This document shows, piece after piece, positions 37,380-48,918 of a DNA stretch of 64,000 nucleotides. The notes beneath the pieces were generated by a model, which was not told the origin of the DNA, searched no databases, and was given only the letters and a program-made list of their open reading frames with translations. Every line of letters starts with the position of its first letter. The stretch's first letter is position 1. A program made the position numbers and the translations under genes. The stretch covers positions 3,596,001 to 3,660,000 of the forward strand of contig NZ_QYUQ01000002.1 of the NCBI RefSeq assembly GCF_003590835.1. Reading direction: 5' to 3'. The stretch comes from Noviherbaspirillum sedimenti. Lineage in GTDB: Bacteria; Pseudomonadota; Gammaproteobacteria; Burkholderiales; Burkholderiaceae_D.

Positions 37380-38840
37380 CTAGACATCGGTTGGCCTTTT
37401 TTGATGCCAGTCGGTCGCCAACTGGTACTGGTGCGCGATATTCAGCAGTTTGGCTTCGTTGAAGTAATTGCCGATGAGCTGCAGGCCGACCGGACGCTTG
37501 CCATTCTTGTCGCCCGCCCCAAAACCGCAGGGAATCGACATGCCGGGCAAGCCCGCCAGGCTGGTCGACAGCGTGAAGATATCGGCCAGGTAATTGGCCA
37601 CCGGGTCGTCGGCTTTGGCGCCCAGGTCCCATGCCACGGTCGGCGTCACCGGTCCCATGATGACGTCGCAGGACTGGAAGGCTTGCTGGAAATCCTGCGC
37701 GATCAGGCGGCGGATCTTTTGCGCCTGCAGGTAATAGGCGTCGTAATAGCCGTGCGACAGCACGTAGGCGCCCACCAGGATGCGCCGCTTGACCTCGTCG
37801 CCGAAGCCTTCGGCGCGGGTCTTGCAGTACATGTCGGAGAGATCCTTGTAGTCCTTGGCGCGGTGGCCGTAGCGCACGCCGTCGAAGCGCGACAGGTTGG
37901 ACGAGGCTTCGGCCGGGGCGATCACGTAATACACGGGAATCGACAGCTCGGTCTTGGGCAGGCTGATGTCGACCAGGGTGGCGCCCAGCTTTTCATATTC
38001 CTTGAGGGCGGCCCGCACGGCTGCCTCGACATCGGCCGCCAGACCTGCACCGAAGTATTCGCGCGGCACGCCGATACGCAGGCCGGTCAGCGGGGCGTTC
38101 AAATCGCGGGTGTAGTCTTCGTCGGCGCGCGGAATGCTGGTCGAGTCGCGTTCGTCAAAGCCGGCCATGGCGTTGAGCAGCAGGGCACAGTCTTCGGCGG
38201 TCTGCGCCATCGGGCCGCCCTGGTCGAGCGAGGAGGCGAAGGCGATCATGCCGAAGCGCGACACCCGTCCGTAAGTCGGCTTGATGCCGGTGACGCCGCA
38301 TAGCGACGCCGGCTGGCGGATCGAGCCGCCGGTGTCGGTGGCGGTGGCGCCTGGCGCCAGGCGCGCGGCAATTGCCGCCGCCGAGCCGCCCGAGGAGCCG
38401 CCCGGAATGGCGGTCTTGTCCCAGGGGTTTTTGACGGCGCCAAAGTATGAATTTTCATTCGACGAGCCCATGGCGAACTCGTCGCAGTTCAGCTTGCCCA
38501 GGGTGACGGTGCCGGCGGCGTTGAAGCGTTCGACCACGGTGGCATCGAAGGGGCTGACGTAATTTTCCAGCATTTTCGAGCCGGCGGTCGAGCGCCAGCC
38601 GCGTGTCACAAAGATATCCTTGTGGGCGATCGGGATGCCGGTCAGCGCAGTGGCGTCGCCGCCCGCCAGGCGGGCATCGGCCGCTTTGGCTTGTTGTAAT
38701 GTCAATTCTTCATCGACATGCAGGTAGGCGTTCAGGTCGCTTTGCCGGATCCGGCCCAGGTACAGGCTGGCCAGTTCGCTGGCGGAAATGTCGCGGGCGT
38801 GCAGCAGCGCCGAGAGTTGTTTGATGGTTTTGGTATGCAT
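37380..38840 (-). CDS. gatA: Asp/Glu-tRNA amidotransferase subunit A
   Basis: 486 residues of the amidase-signature family. The catalytic Lys lies in [11 protein letters not shown] near 75, and the glycine/serine region [20 protein letters not shown], near 150, holds the cis-Ser and nucleophile (with [12 protein letters not shown]). It hydrolyses glutamine to supply ammonia to GatB. Confidence 0.95.
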   Translation of the reverse strand: MHTKTIKQLSALLHARDISASELASLYLGRIRQSDLNAYLHVDEELTLQQAKAADARLAGGDATALTGIPIAHKDIFVTRGWRSTAGSKMLENYVSPFDATVVERFNAAGTVTLGKLNCDEFAMGSSNENSYFGAVKNPWDKTAIPGGSSGGSAAAIAARLAPGATATDTGGSIRQPASLCGVTGIKPTYGRVSRFGMIAFASSLDQGGPMAQTAEDCALLLNAMAGFDERDSTSIPRADEDYTRDLNAPLTGLRIGVPREYFGAGLAADVEAAVRAALKEYEKLGATLVDISLPKTELSIPVYYVIAPAEASSNLSRFDGVRYGHRAKDYKDLSDMYCKTRAEGFGDEVKRRILVGAYVLSHGYYDAYYLQAQKIRRLIAQDFQQAFQSCDVIMGPVTPTVAWDLGAKADDPVANYLADIFTLSTSLAGLPGMSIPCGFGAGDKNGKRPVGLQLIGNYFNEAKLLNIAHQYQLATDWHQKRPTDV

Positions 38841-38866
38841 GAATTCGCTCAGTAGGCGGTTGTGGC

Positions 38867-39169
38867 TTATTCGATCACCTTGGGTACCAGGTACAGACCG
38901 TCCTGGGTGGCCGGGGCGACTTGCTGGTAGTCGTCGCGGCGGTTGGGCTCGGTGACGACATCCTCGCGCAGGCGCAGCGCCAGATCTTGCTGGAGGGCGG
39001 CGATCGGGTGATTCAGCGGCTCGACGCCGGTGGTATCGACGGCTTTCATCTGTTCAACCAGGGCAAAAATGCCATTGAGCTTGTCCAGGGTGGCAGTTGC
39101 CTGCGTATCTGTCAGTTCCAGTTGCGCCAGCTTGGCAAGGCGTTTTACGTCAGAGAATTCGAGTGACAT
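38867..39169 (-). CDS. gatC: Asp/Glu-tRNA amidotransferase subunit C
   Basis: 100 residues, normal for GatC ([15 protein letters not shown] at the start, [11 protein letters not shown] and [20 protein letters not shown] later). It wraps around GatA and GatB and stabilises the complex. First gene of gatCAB, divergent from mreB. Confidence 0.95.
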   Translation of the reverse strand: MSLEFSDVKRLAKLAQLELTDTQATATLDKLNGIFALVEQMKAVDTTGVEPLNHPIAALQQDLALRLREDVVTEPNRRDDYQQVAPATQDGLYLVPKVIE

Positions 39170-39290
39170 GGTCGGGAAAGGGGTAGCCTTATAGGAGCAT
39201 TTTTAAAAAAGCAAAAAAGCGTTGTAATCCAGCAAAAAACTTACCAAAGCAGCGTATTCCCTGCACATTTTTGGTTTTTCCACGCGCTAA

Positions 39291-40511
<1,221 letters not shown>

Positions 40512-40640
40512 GGCGGCGCTTTTTGTTCAATGTGCCGCACAAAACTTTGTTCGCGGCAAGCTGTCGAAGGAAATGTCAGGCGGGTACGTCCCGCCTGTTT
40601 TATTGCAAGTCCATTCAATTGTCATTCCTCTAATCCTTAA

Positions 40641-41837
40641 ATGGAATACAGCCCACCGCCACTGTTCAAACAAGGGGCGTCCGCACGCGCCAAGGTGGTG
40701 ATTTTCTCCCTGATTGCCATCGCCCTGCTGGTAGCTGATGCGCGCTGGCAGGCGCTGGGCACGGTCCGGCAGGGCGTCGGCACCGCGCTTTACCCGCTGC
40801 AGCGCCTGGCGCTGATGCCACGCGATGCCGCTTATAGCGTCGGTGAATATTTTTCTTCGCTGTCCCGGATCGAAACTGAAAACCGCGAGTTGCTGCGCCA
40901 GCAGGTGGCCAATGCGCAAGCGATGCAGCAGGCGCAACTGATGGCGGCCGAAAATGCCCAGCTGCGCCGCTTGCTCGGCGCCAGCGAACGGCTGGCGGTC
41001 AAGTCACTGATGGCGGAAATTCTCTATGACGCACGCGACCCCTTTACGCGCAAGATCGTGCTCGACCGCGGCTCGCAACATGGCGTCAAGCCTGGCCAGC
41101 CCGTGATCGACGACACCGGCGTAGTGGGCCAGGTGACGCGGGTATTCCCGTTTACCGCCGAGATCACGCTGTTGACCGACAAGGATCAGGCGATTCCCGT
41201 ACAGGTGGTGCGTAGCGGCTTGCGCAGCGTTGCCTACGGCCGCGGCCAGTCGGGCGCGCTGGACTTGCGCTTCATGCCGGCCAATGCCGATATCCGCAAA
41301 GACGATTTGCTGGTGACCTCCGGCATCGACGGCGTCTATCCGGCCGGCCTGGCGGTGGCCAAAGTGCTGCAGGTCGAGCACAAGTCCTCGGATGCCTTTG
41401 CCAAGATCGTTTGTCAGCCGGCCGCCGGCATCGACCGCAACCGTCAGTTGCTGATCCTGCTGACCGAGTTCCAGCTGCCGCCGCGCGAGCCGGCCGTGTC
41501 GCCCGCCAAGGCCGACGCGAAGTCGGCGGCAAAGCCAGCCCCAGCCCAGCCGGCCGTTGCGCCGGCGGCCAATCCCGCCAATCCGCCGCAACGGCCGGCG
41601 ACAGGCGCAGTTTCCGCTGCTCCCGCTTCTGCACCTGCACCTGCACCTGCACCTGCACCTGCACCTGCAGCGCCGGCGCCGGCCAGTCCGACCAACCCGG
41701 CACGTAGCGCTCCGCCTGCTGCGGCGGCCGCTGTCAAAGCCGTGCCAGCCAAGCCTGTAACCGCCGCGGCCGCGCCTGCGTCCACATCCGGTCCGGCCCA
41801 GCTGGCGCCTGTGGCACCAATGGAGCCTCGTCAATGA
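40641..41837 (+). CDS. mreC: Rod-shape protein MreC with Ala/Pro-rich tail
   Basis: 398 residues: one N-terminal helix (VIFSLIAIALLVADARW), a coiled coil around 70-105 (ENRELLRQQVANAQAMQQAQ), and the two-barrel MreC domain to about 275 (HGVKPGQPVIDDTGVVGQVTR). A low-complexity Ala/Pro tail of about 110 residues follows, including an exact hexamer array. Tails of this kind are usual in Oxalobacteraceae MreC. Links MreB to PBP2/RodA in the periplasm. Confidence 0.93.
   Translation: MEYSPPPLFKQGASARAKVVIFSLIAIALLVADARWQALGTVRQGVGTALYPLQRLALMPRDAAYSVGEYFSSLSRIETENRELLRQQVANAQAMQQAQLMAAENAQLRRLLGASERLAVKSLMAEILYDARDPFTRKIVLDRGSQHGVKPGQPVIDDTGVVGQVTRVFPFTAEITLLTDKDQAIPVQVVRSGLRSVAYGRGQSGALDLRFMPANADIRKDDLLVTSGIDGVYPAGLAVAKVLQVEHKSSDAFAKIVCQPAAGIDRNRQLLILLTEFQLPPREPAVSPAKADAKSAAKPAPAQPAVAPAANPANPPQRPATGAVSAAPASAPAPAPAPAPAPAAPAPASPTNPARSAPPAAAAAVKAVPAKPVTAAAAPASTSGPAQLAPVAPMEPRQ
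41631..41668 (+). repeat. GCACCT hexamer array in mreC
   Basis: Six perfect copies of GCACCT in tandem (41631-41666) encode alternating Ala-Pro. Because the unit is a multiple of three, slippage would change tail length without shifting frame. Confidence 0.95.
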
Positions 41838-42346
41838 ACCAGCCGCATTACATACTGTTGCCGGTCAATCCGTTCTTTATCCTCCTGAGCCTGGTGACGG
41901 CCTTCCTCCTGAACATGCTGCCCTGGGGCGGCTGGTTCGGGGTGCCCGATTTTGTCGCCCTGGTGCTGGTGTTCTGGAGCATTCACCAGCCGCGCCGGGT
42001 CGGCATCGGCGTGGCGTTTTTCATGGGCATCCTGATGGATGTGCACGACGCCACCCTGCTGGGCGAGAATGCATTGTCGTACACGCTGTTGTCCTATTTT
42101 GCGATCATGATCCATCGCCGCGTGCTGTGGTTCCCGATCGGCATCCAGGCCTTGCACGTGCTGCCTTTGCTGCTGCTGATGCAGATCGTCCAGGTGGTGA
42201 TTCGCTGGATCGTCAGCCAGCAATTCCCGGGCTGGTTCTATTTCAGCGAAAGCCTGGTGGCGACCCTGTTGTGGCCAGTCGTGACCTGGATGTTGCTGGC
42301 GCCGCAGCGGCGTGCCATCAACCGCGACAACACTCGTCCGATTTGA
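41834..42346 (+). CDS. mreD: Rod-shape protein MreD
   Basis: 170 residues with about five helices (FILLSLVTAFLLNMLPWG, FVALVLVFWSIHQPRRVGIG, MGILMDVHDATLLGENALSY). The ATG overlaps the mreC stop (ATGA). Confidence 0.93.
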   Translation: MNQPHYILLPVNPFFILLSLVTAFLLNMLPWGGWFGVPDFVALVLVFWSIHQPRRVGIGVAFFMGILMDVHDATLLGENALSYTLLSYFAIMIHRRVLWFPIGIQALHVLPLLLLMQIVQVVIRWIVSQQFPGWFYFSESLVATLLWPVVTWMLLAPQRRAINRDNTRPI

Positions 42347-42422
42347 ACGGCGATGATCCCTTGTCCATTGCGCCGCGGCGGCGCCCTGAATTACCGTTCC
42401 TGTTGCGGCCTATCGTATCGGC

Positions 42423-44351
42423 ATGACTGAATTTAAAAATACCGAACGCGAACTGCATTTTTTCCGCCTGCGCCTGTCGGTGGTGGGCGCGTTCGTGTTC
42501 ATCTGTTTCGCCATCCTGCTGACGCGCTTCGTGTGGCTGCAGGTGGTCCGGTATGGCGACTATGTCGCCCAGGCAGAGGACAACCGCATCTCGGTGGTGC
42601 CGGTGGTGCCCAATCGTGGCTTGATTCTGGACCGCAACGGCGTGGTCCTGGCGCGCAATTTTTCCGCCTATACGCTGGAAATCACGCCCTCCAAGCTTGC
42701 CGTGCCGCTGGAGCAGGTGATCGACGAACTGTCGGTGCTGGTCGAGATCCAGCCGAAGGACCGCAAACGCTTCAAGCGCCTGCAGGAAGAAGCCAAAAAT
42801 TTCGAGAGCGTGCCGATCCGCACGCGTCTGACCGATGCGGAGGTGGCGCGTTTTTCCGCGCAGCGTTTCCGTTTCCCTGGCGTCGAAATCCAGGCGCGCC
42901 TGTTCCGCCAGTATCCGCTGGGCGAGACCGCCGCACACGTGGTTGGCTACATCGGCCGCATCAGCCAGCGCGACCTGCAGCGCATCGAGAATATGGAAGA
43001 TGCTTCCAATTACGCCGGCACCGACCATATCGGCAAGGAAGGCCTGGAAAAGAAATACGAAGAGATCCTGCATGGCAAGACCGGTTATGAAGAGGTGGAA
43101 GTCACCGCTGGCGGCCGGGCGGTGCGCACCCTGGCGCGCGGCGGCGCCACCCCGGGCCACAACCTGATCCTGTCGCTCGATATCGAACTGCAGAAAATCG
43201 TCGAACAGGCCTTCGGCGACCGTCGTGGCGCACTGGTGGCGATCGACCCGGCTACCGGCGATGTCCTGGCATACGTGTCCAAGCCGACCTTCGACCCCAA
43301 CCTGTTCGTCGAAGGCATCGACCAGCAGAGCTGGGATGAGTTGAACACCTCGCTCGACAAGCCGCTGTTGAACCGGCCGTTGATCGGCACCTACCCGCCT
43401 GGCTCAACCTACAAGCCCTACATGGCGCTGGCGGCGCTGGAACTGGGCAAGCGCACGCCATCGCAGGCGATTGCCGATCCCGGCTATTTCTGGTTCGGCA
43501 ACCACAAGTTCCGCGACGACAAGGTGGGCGGCCACGGCATGGTCGACATGTACAAGTCGATCGTGCAATCCTGTAATACCTACTATTACGTTCTGGGCAG
43601 CGACCTGGGTGTGGATGCCATCCACGATTTCATGAAGCCGTTCGGCTTTGGTCAGTTGACCGGGATCGACCTGGATAACGAGCGCACCGGCGTATTGCCT
43701 TCGACCGCCTGGAAGCGCGCGGCGTACAGGAAGCCGGAGCAGCAACGCTGGTATGCCGGCGAGACCATATCGCTCGGCATTGGCCAGGGCTACAACACCT
43801 TTACACCATTGCAAATGGCGCACGCGATTGCCAATCTCGCCAACAACGGCGTGGTCATGAAGCCGCACCTGGTCAAGGCCATCGAGGATCCCGTCAGCAA
43901 GGAACGCAAGCCGACCGTGGCCGCGGAAAGCTATCGCATCAACCTGAAGCAGGAAAACATCGATGTGGTCAAAAAAGCGCTGGCGGGCGTGCCAGTGGAG
44001 GGCACCGGGTCGCGCGCCTTCGCCAACGCCGGTTACGCATCGGCGGGCAAGACCGGCACCGCGCAGGCGATCGGCATCAAGAAAAACGAGAAGTACAATG
44101 CCTCCAAGATGGCGGAATTCCATCGCGACCACTCCTTGTATGTGGCTTATGCACCGGCCGACCAGCCGAGGATTGCGCTGGCGGTGATCGTTGAAAACGC
44201 CGGCTTCGGTGCTGCGGCAGCCGCGCCGATCGCGCGCCTGGCCATTGATTATTATTTGCTCGGCAAGCGTCCGGTCGATCCGGCGGCGGCAGCGGCCGAA
44301 AAGACCGTGGTGGTCGGCGCCGACGCGCATGGGCATGTCGAGGGGGATTGA
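42423..44351 (+). CDS. mrdA: Peptidoglycan transpeptidase PBP2
   Basis: 642 residues: N-terminal anchor (VVGAFVFICFAILLTRFVWL), dimerisation domain, transpeptidase domain. The active serine lies in YPPGSTYKPYM (SxxK) near 335, SCN (second motif) near 380 and KTGTAQA near 545. Class B PBP of the elongasome, cross-linking lateral wall. Confidence 0.95.
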   Translation: MTEFKNTERELHFFRLRLSVVGAFVFICFAILLTRFVWLQVVRYGDYVAQAEDNRISVVPVVPNRGLILDRNGVVLARNFSAYTLEITPSKLAVPLEQVIDELSVLVEIQPKDRKRFKRLQEEAKNFESVPIRTRLTDAEVARFSAQRFRFPGVEIQARLFRQYPLGETAAHVVGYIGRISQRDLQRIENMEDASNYAGTDHIGKEGLEKKYEEILHGKTGYEEVEVTAGGRAVRTLARGGATPGHNLILSLDIELQKIVEQAFGDRRGALVAIDPATGDVLAYVSKPTFDPNLFVEGIDQQSWDELNTSLDKPLLNRPLIGTYPPGSTYKPYMALAALELGKRTPSQAIADPGYFWFGNHKFRDDKVGGHGMVDMYKSIVQSCNTYYYVLGSDLGVDAIHDFMKPFGFGQLTGIDLDNERTGVLPSTAWKRAAYRKPEQQRWYAGETISLGIGQGYNTFTPLQMAHAIANLANNGVVMKPHLVKAIEDPVSKERKPTVAAESYRINLKQENIDVVKKALAGVPVEGTGSRAFANAGYASAGKTGTAQAIGIKKNEKYNASKMAEFHRDHSLYVAYAPADQPRIALAVIVENAGFGAAAAAPIARLAIDYYLLGKRPVDPAAAAAEKTVVVGADAHGHVEGD

Positions 44352-44353
44352 CC

Positions 44354-45475
44354 ATGCAGACCATGGGCTACACTGAAAAACGCGCACTCTGGCCCGTCAT
44401 CAAGCGCTACTTCGCGGTGTTCGATGTCTCGCTGACGCTGATCGTTTTCATGATCCTGGCAGTCAGCACCGTGACGATGGTTTCCGCTGGCATGGGTTTT
44501 CCGGGACGTATGGAAGACCATGTGCGCAACATCCTGCTGTCGTTCCTTCTCATGTGGATCGCAGCGCTGATTCCGCCGCAAACCCTGATGCGGCTGGCGG
44601 TGCCGATTTATCTGGCCGGTGTGGCCCTGCTGGTCGGCGTGGCGCTGATTGGCATCATCAAGCTGGGCGCGCGGCGCTGGATCAATGTCGGCGTGGTGAT
44701 CCAGCCTTCCGAAATCATGAAGATTGCCATGCCTCTGATGCTGGCCTGGTGGTTCCAGAAGCGTGAAGGCAGCATCCAATGGCAGGAATTCGCAGTTGCC
44801 GGACTGCTGTTGATTGTCCCCGTGGCATTGATCATCCGGCAACCGGATCTCGGGACCGGCACCCTGGTCATGGCTGCCGGCTTTTATGTCATCTTCCTGG
44901 CGGGCCTGTCCTGGAAAGTGATGGCGGGCCTGGCTGTCGCAGGCGCTGCGTTCATGCCGGTCGCCTGGCACATGCTGCACGATTACCAGCGCCACCGCAT
45001 CATGACCTTGATCGACCCCACCACCGATCCGCTCGGCAAGGGTTTTCACATCATCCAGTCGATGATCGCGATCGGCTCCGGCGGCATCACCGGCAAGGGC
45101 TGGATGAAGGGCACCCAGGGGCATCTGCAATTCATCCCTGAACGCACCACCGACTTCATCTTTGCCGTTTTTTCCGAAGAATTCGGCTTGATCGGCAACA
45201 GCATCCTGCTGTTGCTCTACCTGCTGCTGATCGGCCGCGGCCTGCTGATCGCCGCCAATGCGCCGACCCTGTTCAGCCGCCTGCTGGCAGGCGCCTTGTC
45301 GCTGATGTTCTTCACCTATGCCTTCGTCAACATGGGCATGGTCAGCGGCATCCTGCCGGTGGTCGGCGTTCCGCTGCCCTTCATGAGCTATGGCGGCACT
45401 GCCTTCGTCACCCTCGGCCTGGGTGTGGGCATCCTGATGAGTATTCACCGGCACCGCAAGCTGATGCAGAGTTGA
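44354..45475 (+). CDS. rodA: Rod-shape glycosyltransferase RodA
   Basis: 373 residues from ATG 44354, with AGGGGG at 44341-44346; the TTG at 44348 lies inside mrdA and is not preferred. SEDS family, about ten helices. Marks: GARRWINVGVVIQPSEIMK near 108, RQPDLGTGTLVMAAG near 165, and PLPFMSYGGTAFVT near 335. Polymerises glycan with PBP2. Confidence 0.95.
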   Translation: MQTMGYTEKRALWPVIKRYFAVFDVSLTLIVFMILAVSTVTMVSAGMGFPGRMEDHVRNILLSFLLMWIAALIPPQTLMRLAVPIYLAGVALLVGVALIGIIKLGARRWINVGVVIQPSEIMKIAMPLMLAWWFQKREGSIQWQEFAVAGLLLIVPVALIIRQPDLGTGTLVMAAGFYVIFLAGLSWKVMAGLAVAGAAFMPVAWHMLHDYQRHRIMTLIDPTTDPLGKGFHIIQSMIAIGSGGITGKGWMKGTQGHLQFIPERTTDFIFAVFSEEFGLIGNSILLLLYLLLIGRGLLIAANAPTLFSRLLAGALSLMFFTYAFVNMGMVSGILPVVGVPLPFMSYGGTAFVTLGLGVGILMSIHRHRKLMQS

Positions 45476-45658
45476 CGTCTCGCCAAGCTTTGCCAACACG
45501 GCACTTATCCCTATACAATCCGCTTGCTTAACGGCAAAAACTGCACGGCCATGGCAGCGCCACGCGCTGTCTGTCGTGCATGACCAACAAGGCCTGCGGC
45601 TGGCCCTGTTCCCGCGGGAGCAGGCTCAGGTTCCGGCATTACGATCAGGGAGAGCGCC

Positions 45659-46783
45659 ATGCCGGCGATTCGATGCATGCGGTCCGCCCGATGGCGGCAT
45701 ACCGGAAATTTTTTTCAATTCACACTGTGCGCGCTGTTGCTGGCGGCTTGCGGCAGTGTGCCGCAAGCGCCAGTAGAGCAGGATGTCAAGACCGGCAACA
45801 AGAAGCGGCCGGCGGCGTCCGCCTCGAGCCGGCCGGCGTTGCCGCCGGCGGGGTCGGGGCGCGGCGGCTATTACCTCGATGACGGTCCGGGCGACCAGAT
45901 ACCTGATGATTTGCTGGCGCTGCCCGATGCAGAGCCGAAAATCGAGCCTTACGCCAAACGTGGCAACCGCCCATATGTGGTGTTCGGCAAGACCTATACC
46001 CCTTTCCTCGACGAGCGCCCTTTCCGCCAGCGCGGCAGGGGCAGCTGGTACGGCAAAAAATTTCATGGCCAGCGCACGTCCTCGGGCGAGCCCTATGACA
46101 TGTACAAGATGACTGCAGCCCATCCGACCCTGCCGATCCCCTCGTATGCGCGGGTGACCAATGTGGCCAATGGCAGGCAGGTGATCGTGCGCGTCAATGA
46201 CCGCGGCCCGTTCCACTCCAATCGCATCATGGATCTTTCGTATACCGCCGCGCTCAAGCTGGGCTACCTGCAGCAGGGCAGCGCCGAACTGGAGGTCGAA
46301 CGCCTGCTGGCGGACGACATCGAACGCCTGTCAGCCAACCGGCCGGCGCTATCGGTGGCGCAAGCGCAGCTGCCTGCCCAGGCCGCTGCGCCGCAGGCAG
46401 AAGGCGACACGCTGCAGGTGGCGGCAGCAGCCGTGCAGCCCCAGGTCAAGCCGGGCGTGAGTGTGTTCGCCGTGCCAGTCGTCAGTGTTGCCGTCGAAGC
46501 CGGTGCAATCGGCACAACCAGCACAACCGGCACAGCCGGCGTGCCGGCGCTCGGCGGCTTCTATCTGCAACTGGGAGCCTATGCGCAGGCCGACGGTGCG
46601 GAAGCTGCGCGCAACCGCCTGCAGCAGCAGTGGGAGGGTGTGCTGCCGCCGATCGAAGTCATTCCCGGCGGCGCGGTATTCCGCCTGTTCAGCGGCCCCT
46701 TCGCCAGCCGCACCGAAGCGGCTGGCATTGCGCAAAAGCTCAAGGATAAGGGTGCGCCCAAGCCGCTGGTCGTTCAGCGCTAA
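45659..46783 (+). CDS. rlpA: RlpA-family lipoprotein with SPOR domain
   Basis: 374 residues. A basic start leads to the lipobox LLLAACGS, so it is a lipoprotein. The double-psi beta-barrel RlpA domain lies at about 120-215 (GRGSWYGKKFHGQRTSSGEP, RVNDRGPFHSNRIMDLSY). An Ala/Thr-rich linker leads to a C-terminal SPOR domain (GGFYLQLGAYAQADGAEAARN). RlpA binds or cleaves denuded glycan at the septum. GGGAGAG lies before ATG 45659; ATG 45677 would give a shorter signal peptide. Last gene of the elongasome cluster. Confidence 0.9.
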   Translation: MPAIRCMRSARWRHTGNFFQFTLCALLLAACGSVPQAPVEQDVKTGNKKRPAASASSRPALPPAGSGRGGYYLDDGPGDQIPDDLLALPDAEPKIEPYAKRGNRPYVVFGKTYTPFLDERPFRQRGRGSWYGKKFHGQRTSSGEPYDMYKMTAAHPTLPIPSYARVTNVANGRQVIVRVNDRGPFHSNRIMDLSYTAALKLGYLQQGSAELEVERLLADDIERLSANRPALSVAQAQLPAQAAAPQAEGDTLQVAAAAVQPQVKPGVSVFAVPVVSVAVEAGAIGTTSTTGTAGVPALGGFYLQLGAYAQADGAEAARNRLQQQWEGVLPPIEVIPGGAVFRLFSGPFASRTEAAGIAQKLKDKGAPKPLVVQR

Positions 46784-46810
46784 GGGCGCGGCAAGCCGCT
46801 TGCGCTGGCG

Positions 46811-47725
46811 TCACTCCGCCTTCAGCCGCAGGGCGAGTTCGTACAACGCATTCTTTTTCTGTCCGGTGATCTGCGCCGCCAGCGCGGCGGCCTGCTTGAC
46901 GGGGCATTCGGCCAGCAGGATTTTCAGGATGCGTTCGGCCTCGGCCGCGCCTTCTTCCAGGGCGACCGGTGCGCCTTCGAGCAGCAGGACGAATTCCCCT
47001 TTTTGCCGGTGACTGTCGCCATTGAGCCAGGCGAGCGCCTCGCCCAGCGGGCAGCGGTGGATTTCCTCGAACAGCTTGGTCAATTCGCGCGCCAGCACGA
47101 TCTGGCGGGTCGGCCCGAAGATCGTCGCCAGCGCCGTCACGGTGTCGACGATGCGGTGCGGGGCTTCATACAGCACCAGGGTCGCGCTTTGCTGGCGCAG
47201 GCTTTCCAGCACGGTATCGCGCTGCCTGGCCTTGGCCGGCAGGAAGCCGATGAAGTGGAAGCGGTCATTGACCAGGCCGCTGGCTGCCAGCGCCGCCAGG
47301 ACTGCCGAGGCGCCGGGCAGCGGCACCACCCGCAAGCCGGCGGCGCGCACCGCATCGACGATGCGCGCACCAGGGTCGGAAACGGCCGGTGTGCCTGCAT
47401 CCGACACCAGTGCAATGCGTTGACCCGCTTGCAGGCGCGCGATCAGCTTTTCCGCGACTTCGCGTTCGTTATGCTCATGCGCCGCCAGCAGGGGCTTGGA
47501 CATGCCGTAACGCGCCAGCAGCTGCGCGGTGTTGCGGGTGTCTTCACAGGCAACGGCGTCGGCGATGGCGAGCACATTGAGAGCGCGCAAGCTGATGTCG
47601 CCGACATTCCCGATCGGCGTTGCCACCACATATAATGTGGCGCCGGGGTAAGTTTGCCGGGCGATTTCATCCTGCAGAGGCAAGGCGGCATTCGGGTCGT
47701 TGGGGTTGTTCGATCGGGTGTTCAT
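46811..47725 (-). CDS. rsmI: 16S rRNA 2'-O-ribose methyltransferase RsmI
   Basis: 304 residues from ATG 47725. Tetrapyrrole-methylase fold: TLYVVATPIGNVGDISLRAL, CEDTRNTAQLL near 60, and ALVSDAGTPAVSDPG near 105. Modifies C1402 of 16S rRNA with RsmH. Divergent from lppC with only 11 bases between the starts. Confidence 0.93.
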   Translation of the reverse strand: MNTRSNNPNDPNAALPLQDEIARQTYPGATLYVVATPIGNVGDISLRALNVLAIADAVACEDTRNTAQLLARYGMSKPLLAAHEHNEREVAEKLIARLQAGQRIALVSDAGTPAVSDPGARIVDAVRAAGLRVVPLPGASAVLAALAASGLVNDRFHFIGFLPAKARQRDTVLESLRQQSATLVLYEAPHRIVDTVTALATIFGPTRQIVLARELTKLFEEIHRCPLGEALAWLNGDSHRQKGEFVLLLEGAPVALEEGAAEAERILKILLAECPVKQAAALAAQITGQKKNALYELALRLKAE

Positions 47726-47736
47726 GAGGAGATAGT

Positions 47737-48909
47737 ATGTTGGGCAAGGCGGTAAAAACCTTGTTGCTGGGCCTGGTGTGCGGATTGTGCGCGCCTGCGC
47801 AGGCAAATACAACAGCAAATGCTGCGCCAGCGGCGGATGTTGCGGCCGATGGCGCCGGCGGTTCCGCCGCGGCCGGCAAGACCCGCATCGCGCTCCTGCT
47901 GCCGACGCTGTCGGAAACTTTCGGCCCAGCTGCACAGGCGCTGCGCGCCGGTTTCATGGCAGCCCACGAACGCGAACCCGATGGCATCGAGGTGCATCTG
48001 GTGGAAAACGCCGACGGCGCGCAGAATGTGTTGACGGCCTATGCGGCGGCGCAGGCGCAGAACGATATCGTGGTCGGGCCGCTGGCGCGCGCCGATGTGG
48101 CTGTAATCGCCAAAAGCGGCAAGGTGGACAAGCCCACCCTGGCGCTGACGCAGCCGGAAGCGTCGGCCGATGCCGACATCGCGTTGCCGCCGCGGATGCT
48201 GGCGCTGGGTTTGTCGATCGAGGACGAGGCGCGCCAGCTGGCTGCCTGGGCTGGCGCCGGCAGAAAGCACGGCAAGGCCATGGTCATCGCCAGCGGCGTC
48301 GCCTGGCAGCGCCGCGCCGGCCGCGCCTTCGCGGCGGAATGGCAGGAGCTGGGGCTGGAAGCGCAGCCTGTCGAGATCGCCAGCAGCGGCGGTTACCTCA
48401 GTGCCGCTGGCCTGGGACAGCTGAAAAAGCGCCTGCAAGACGACAAGCCGGCGCTGCTGTTCATCGGCCTCGATGCCTTTCAGGCGCAGCAGGTGCAGCT
48501 GGCCCTGGGGCATGGCCTGGGTCATCAGGTCTATGGCACCTCGCAACTCAACCCCTGGAGCGCGGCGGACTGGCGCAGCGCCGATAAGCGGCCGGAAATG
48601 AATGGCGTGCGGCTGGTCGATATCCCCTGGCTGCTGCAACCCGACCATCCGGCGACGATGATTTACCCGCGCCCGGTGACGGCAGCCGACAGCCGGGCCA
48701 ATCCCGACCTTGAGCGCCTGTATGCGTTGGGCATCGACGCCTATCGCGTCGCCCGCGAAATCGCGCTGCGGCGCAGCGAATTCGAGCTCGATGGCGTCAC
48801 CGGCAAGCTGTCGGTCAGTTTCGGCAAGCGCGGCTATCGCTTCCGTCGCATCGCGCAACCCGCCGCCTATCAGGATGGCGTGGTGGCGCCGTTGCCGCGC
48901 ACGCCCTGA
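47737..48909 (+). CDS. LpoA-like penicillin-binding protein activator (LppC family)
   Basis: 390 residues, signal peptide ending APAQA and no clear lipobox cysteine. The remainder is a periplasmic-binding-protein fold (IALLLPTLSETFGPAAQALRAGF, DIVVGPLARADVAVIAKSG, PALLFIGLDAFQAQQVQ), corresponding to the C-terminal half of LpoA without its N-terminal TPR domain. The rsmI-lppC-yraN-diaA order is conserved in proteobacteria. Confidence 0.85.
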   Translation: MLGKAVKTLLLGLVCGLCAPAQANTTANAAPAADVAADGAGGSAAAGKTRIALLLPTLSETFGPAAQALRAGFMAAHEREPDGIEVHLVENADGAQNVLTAYAAAQAQNDIVVGPLARADVAVIAKSGKVDKPTLALTQPEASADADIALPPRMLALGLSIEDEARQLAAWAGAGRKHGKAMVIASGVAWQRRAGRAFAAEWQELGLEAQPVEIASSGGYLSAAGLGQLKKRLQDDKPALLFIGLDAFQAQQVQLALGHGLGHQVYGTSQLNPWSAADWRSADKRPEMNGVRLVDIPWLLQPDHPATMIYPRPVTAADSRANPDLERLYALGIDAYRVAREIALRRSEFELDGVTGKLSVSFGKRGYRFRRIAQPAAYQDGVVAPLPRTP

Positions 48910-48918
48910 AGGCGGCGC

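Noticed and set aside
41631..41668. CRISPR-like repeat
   Set aside because: Six-base units without spacers, inside the mreC coding frame.
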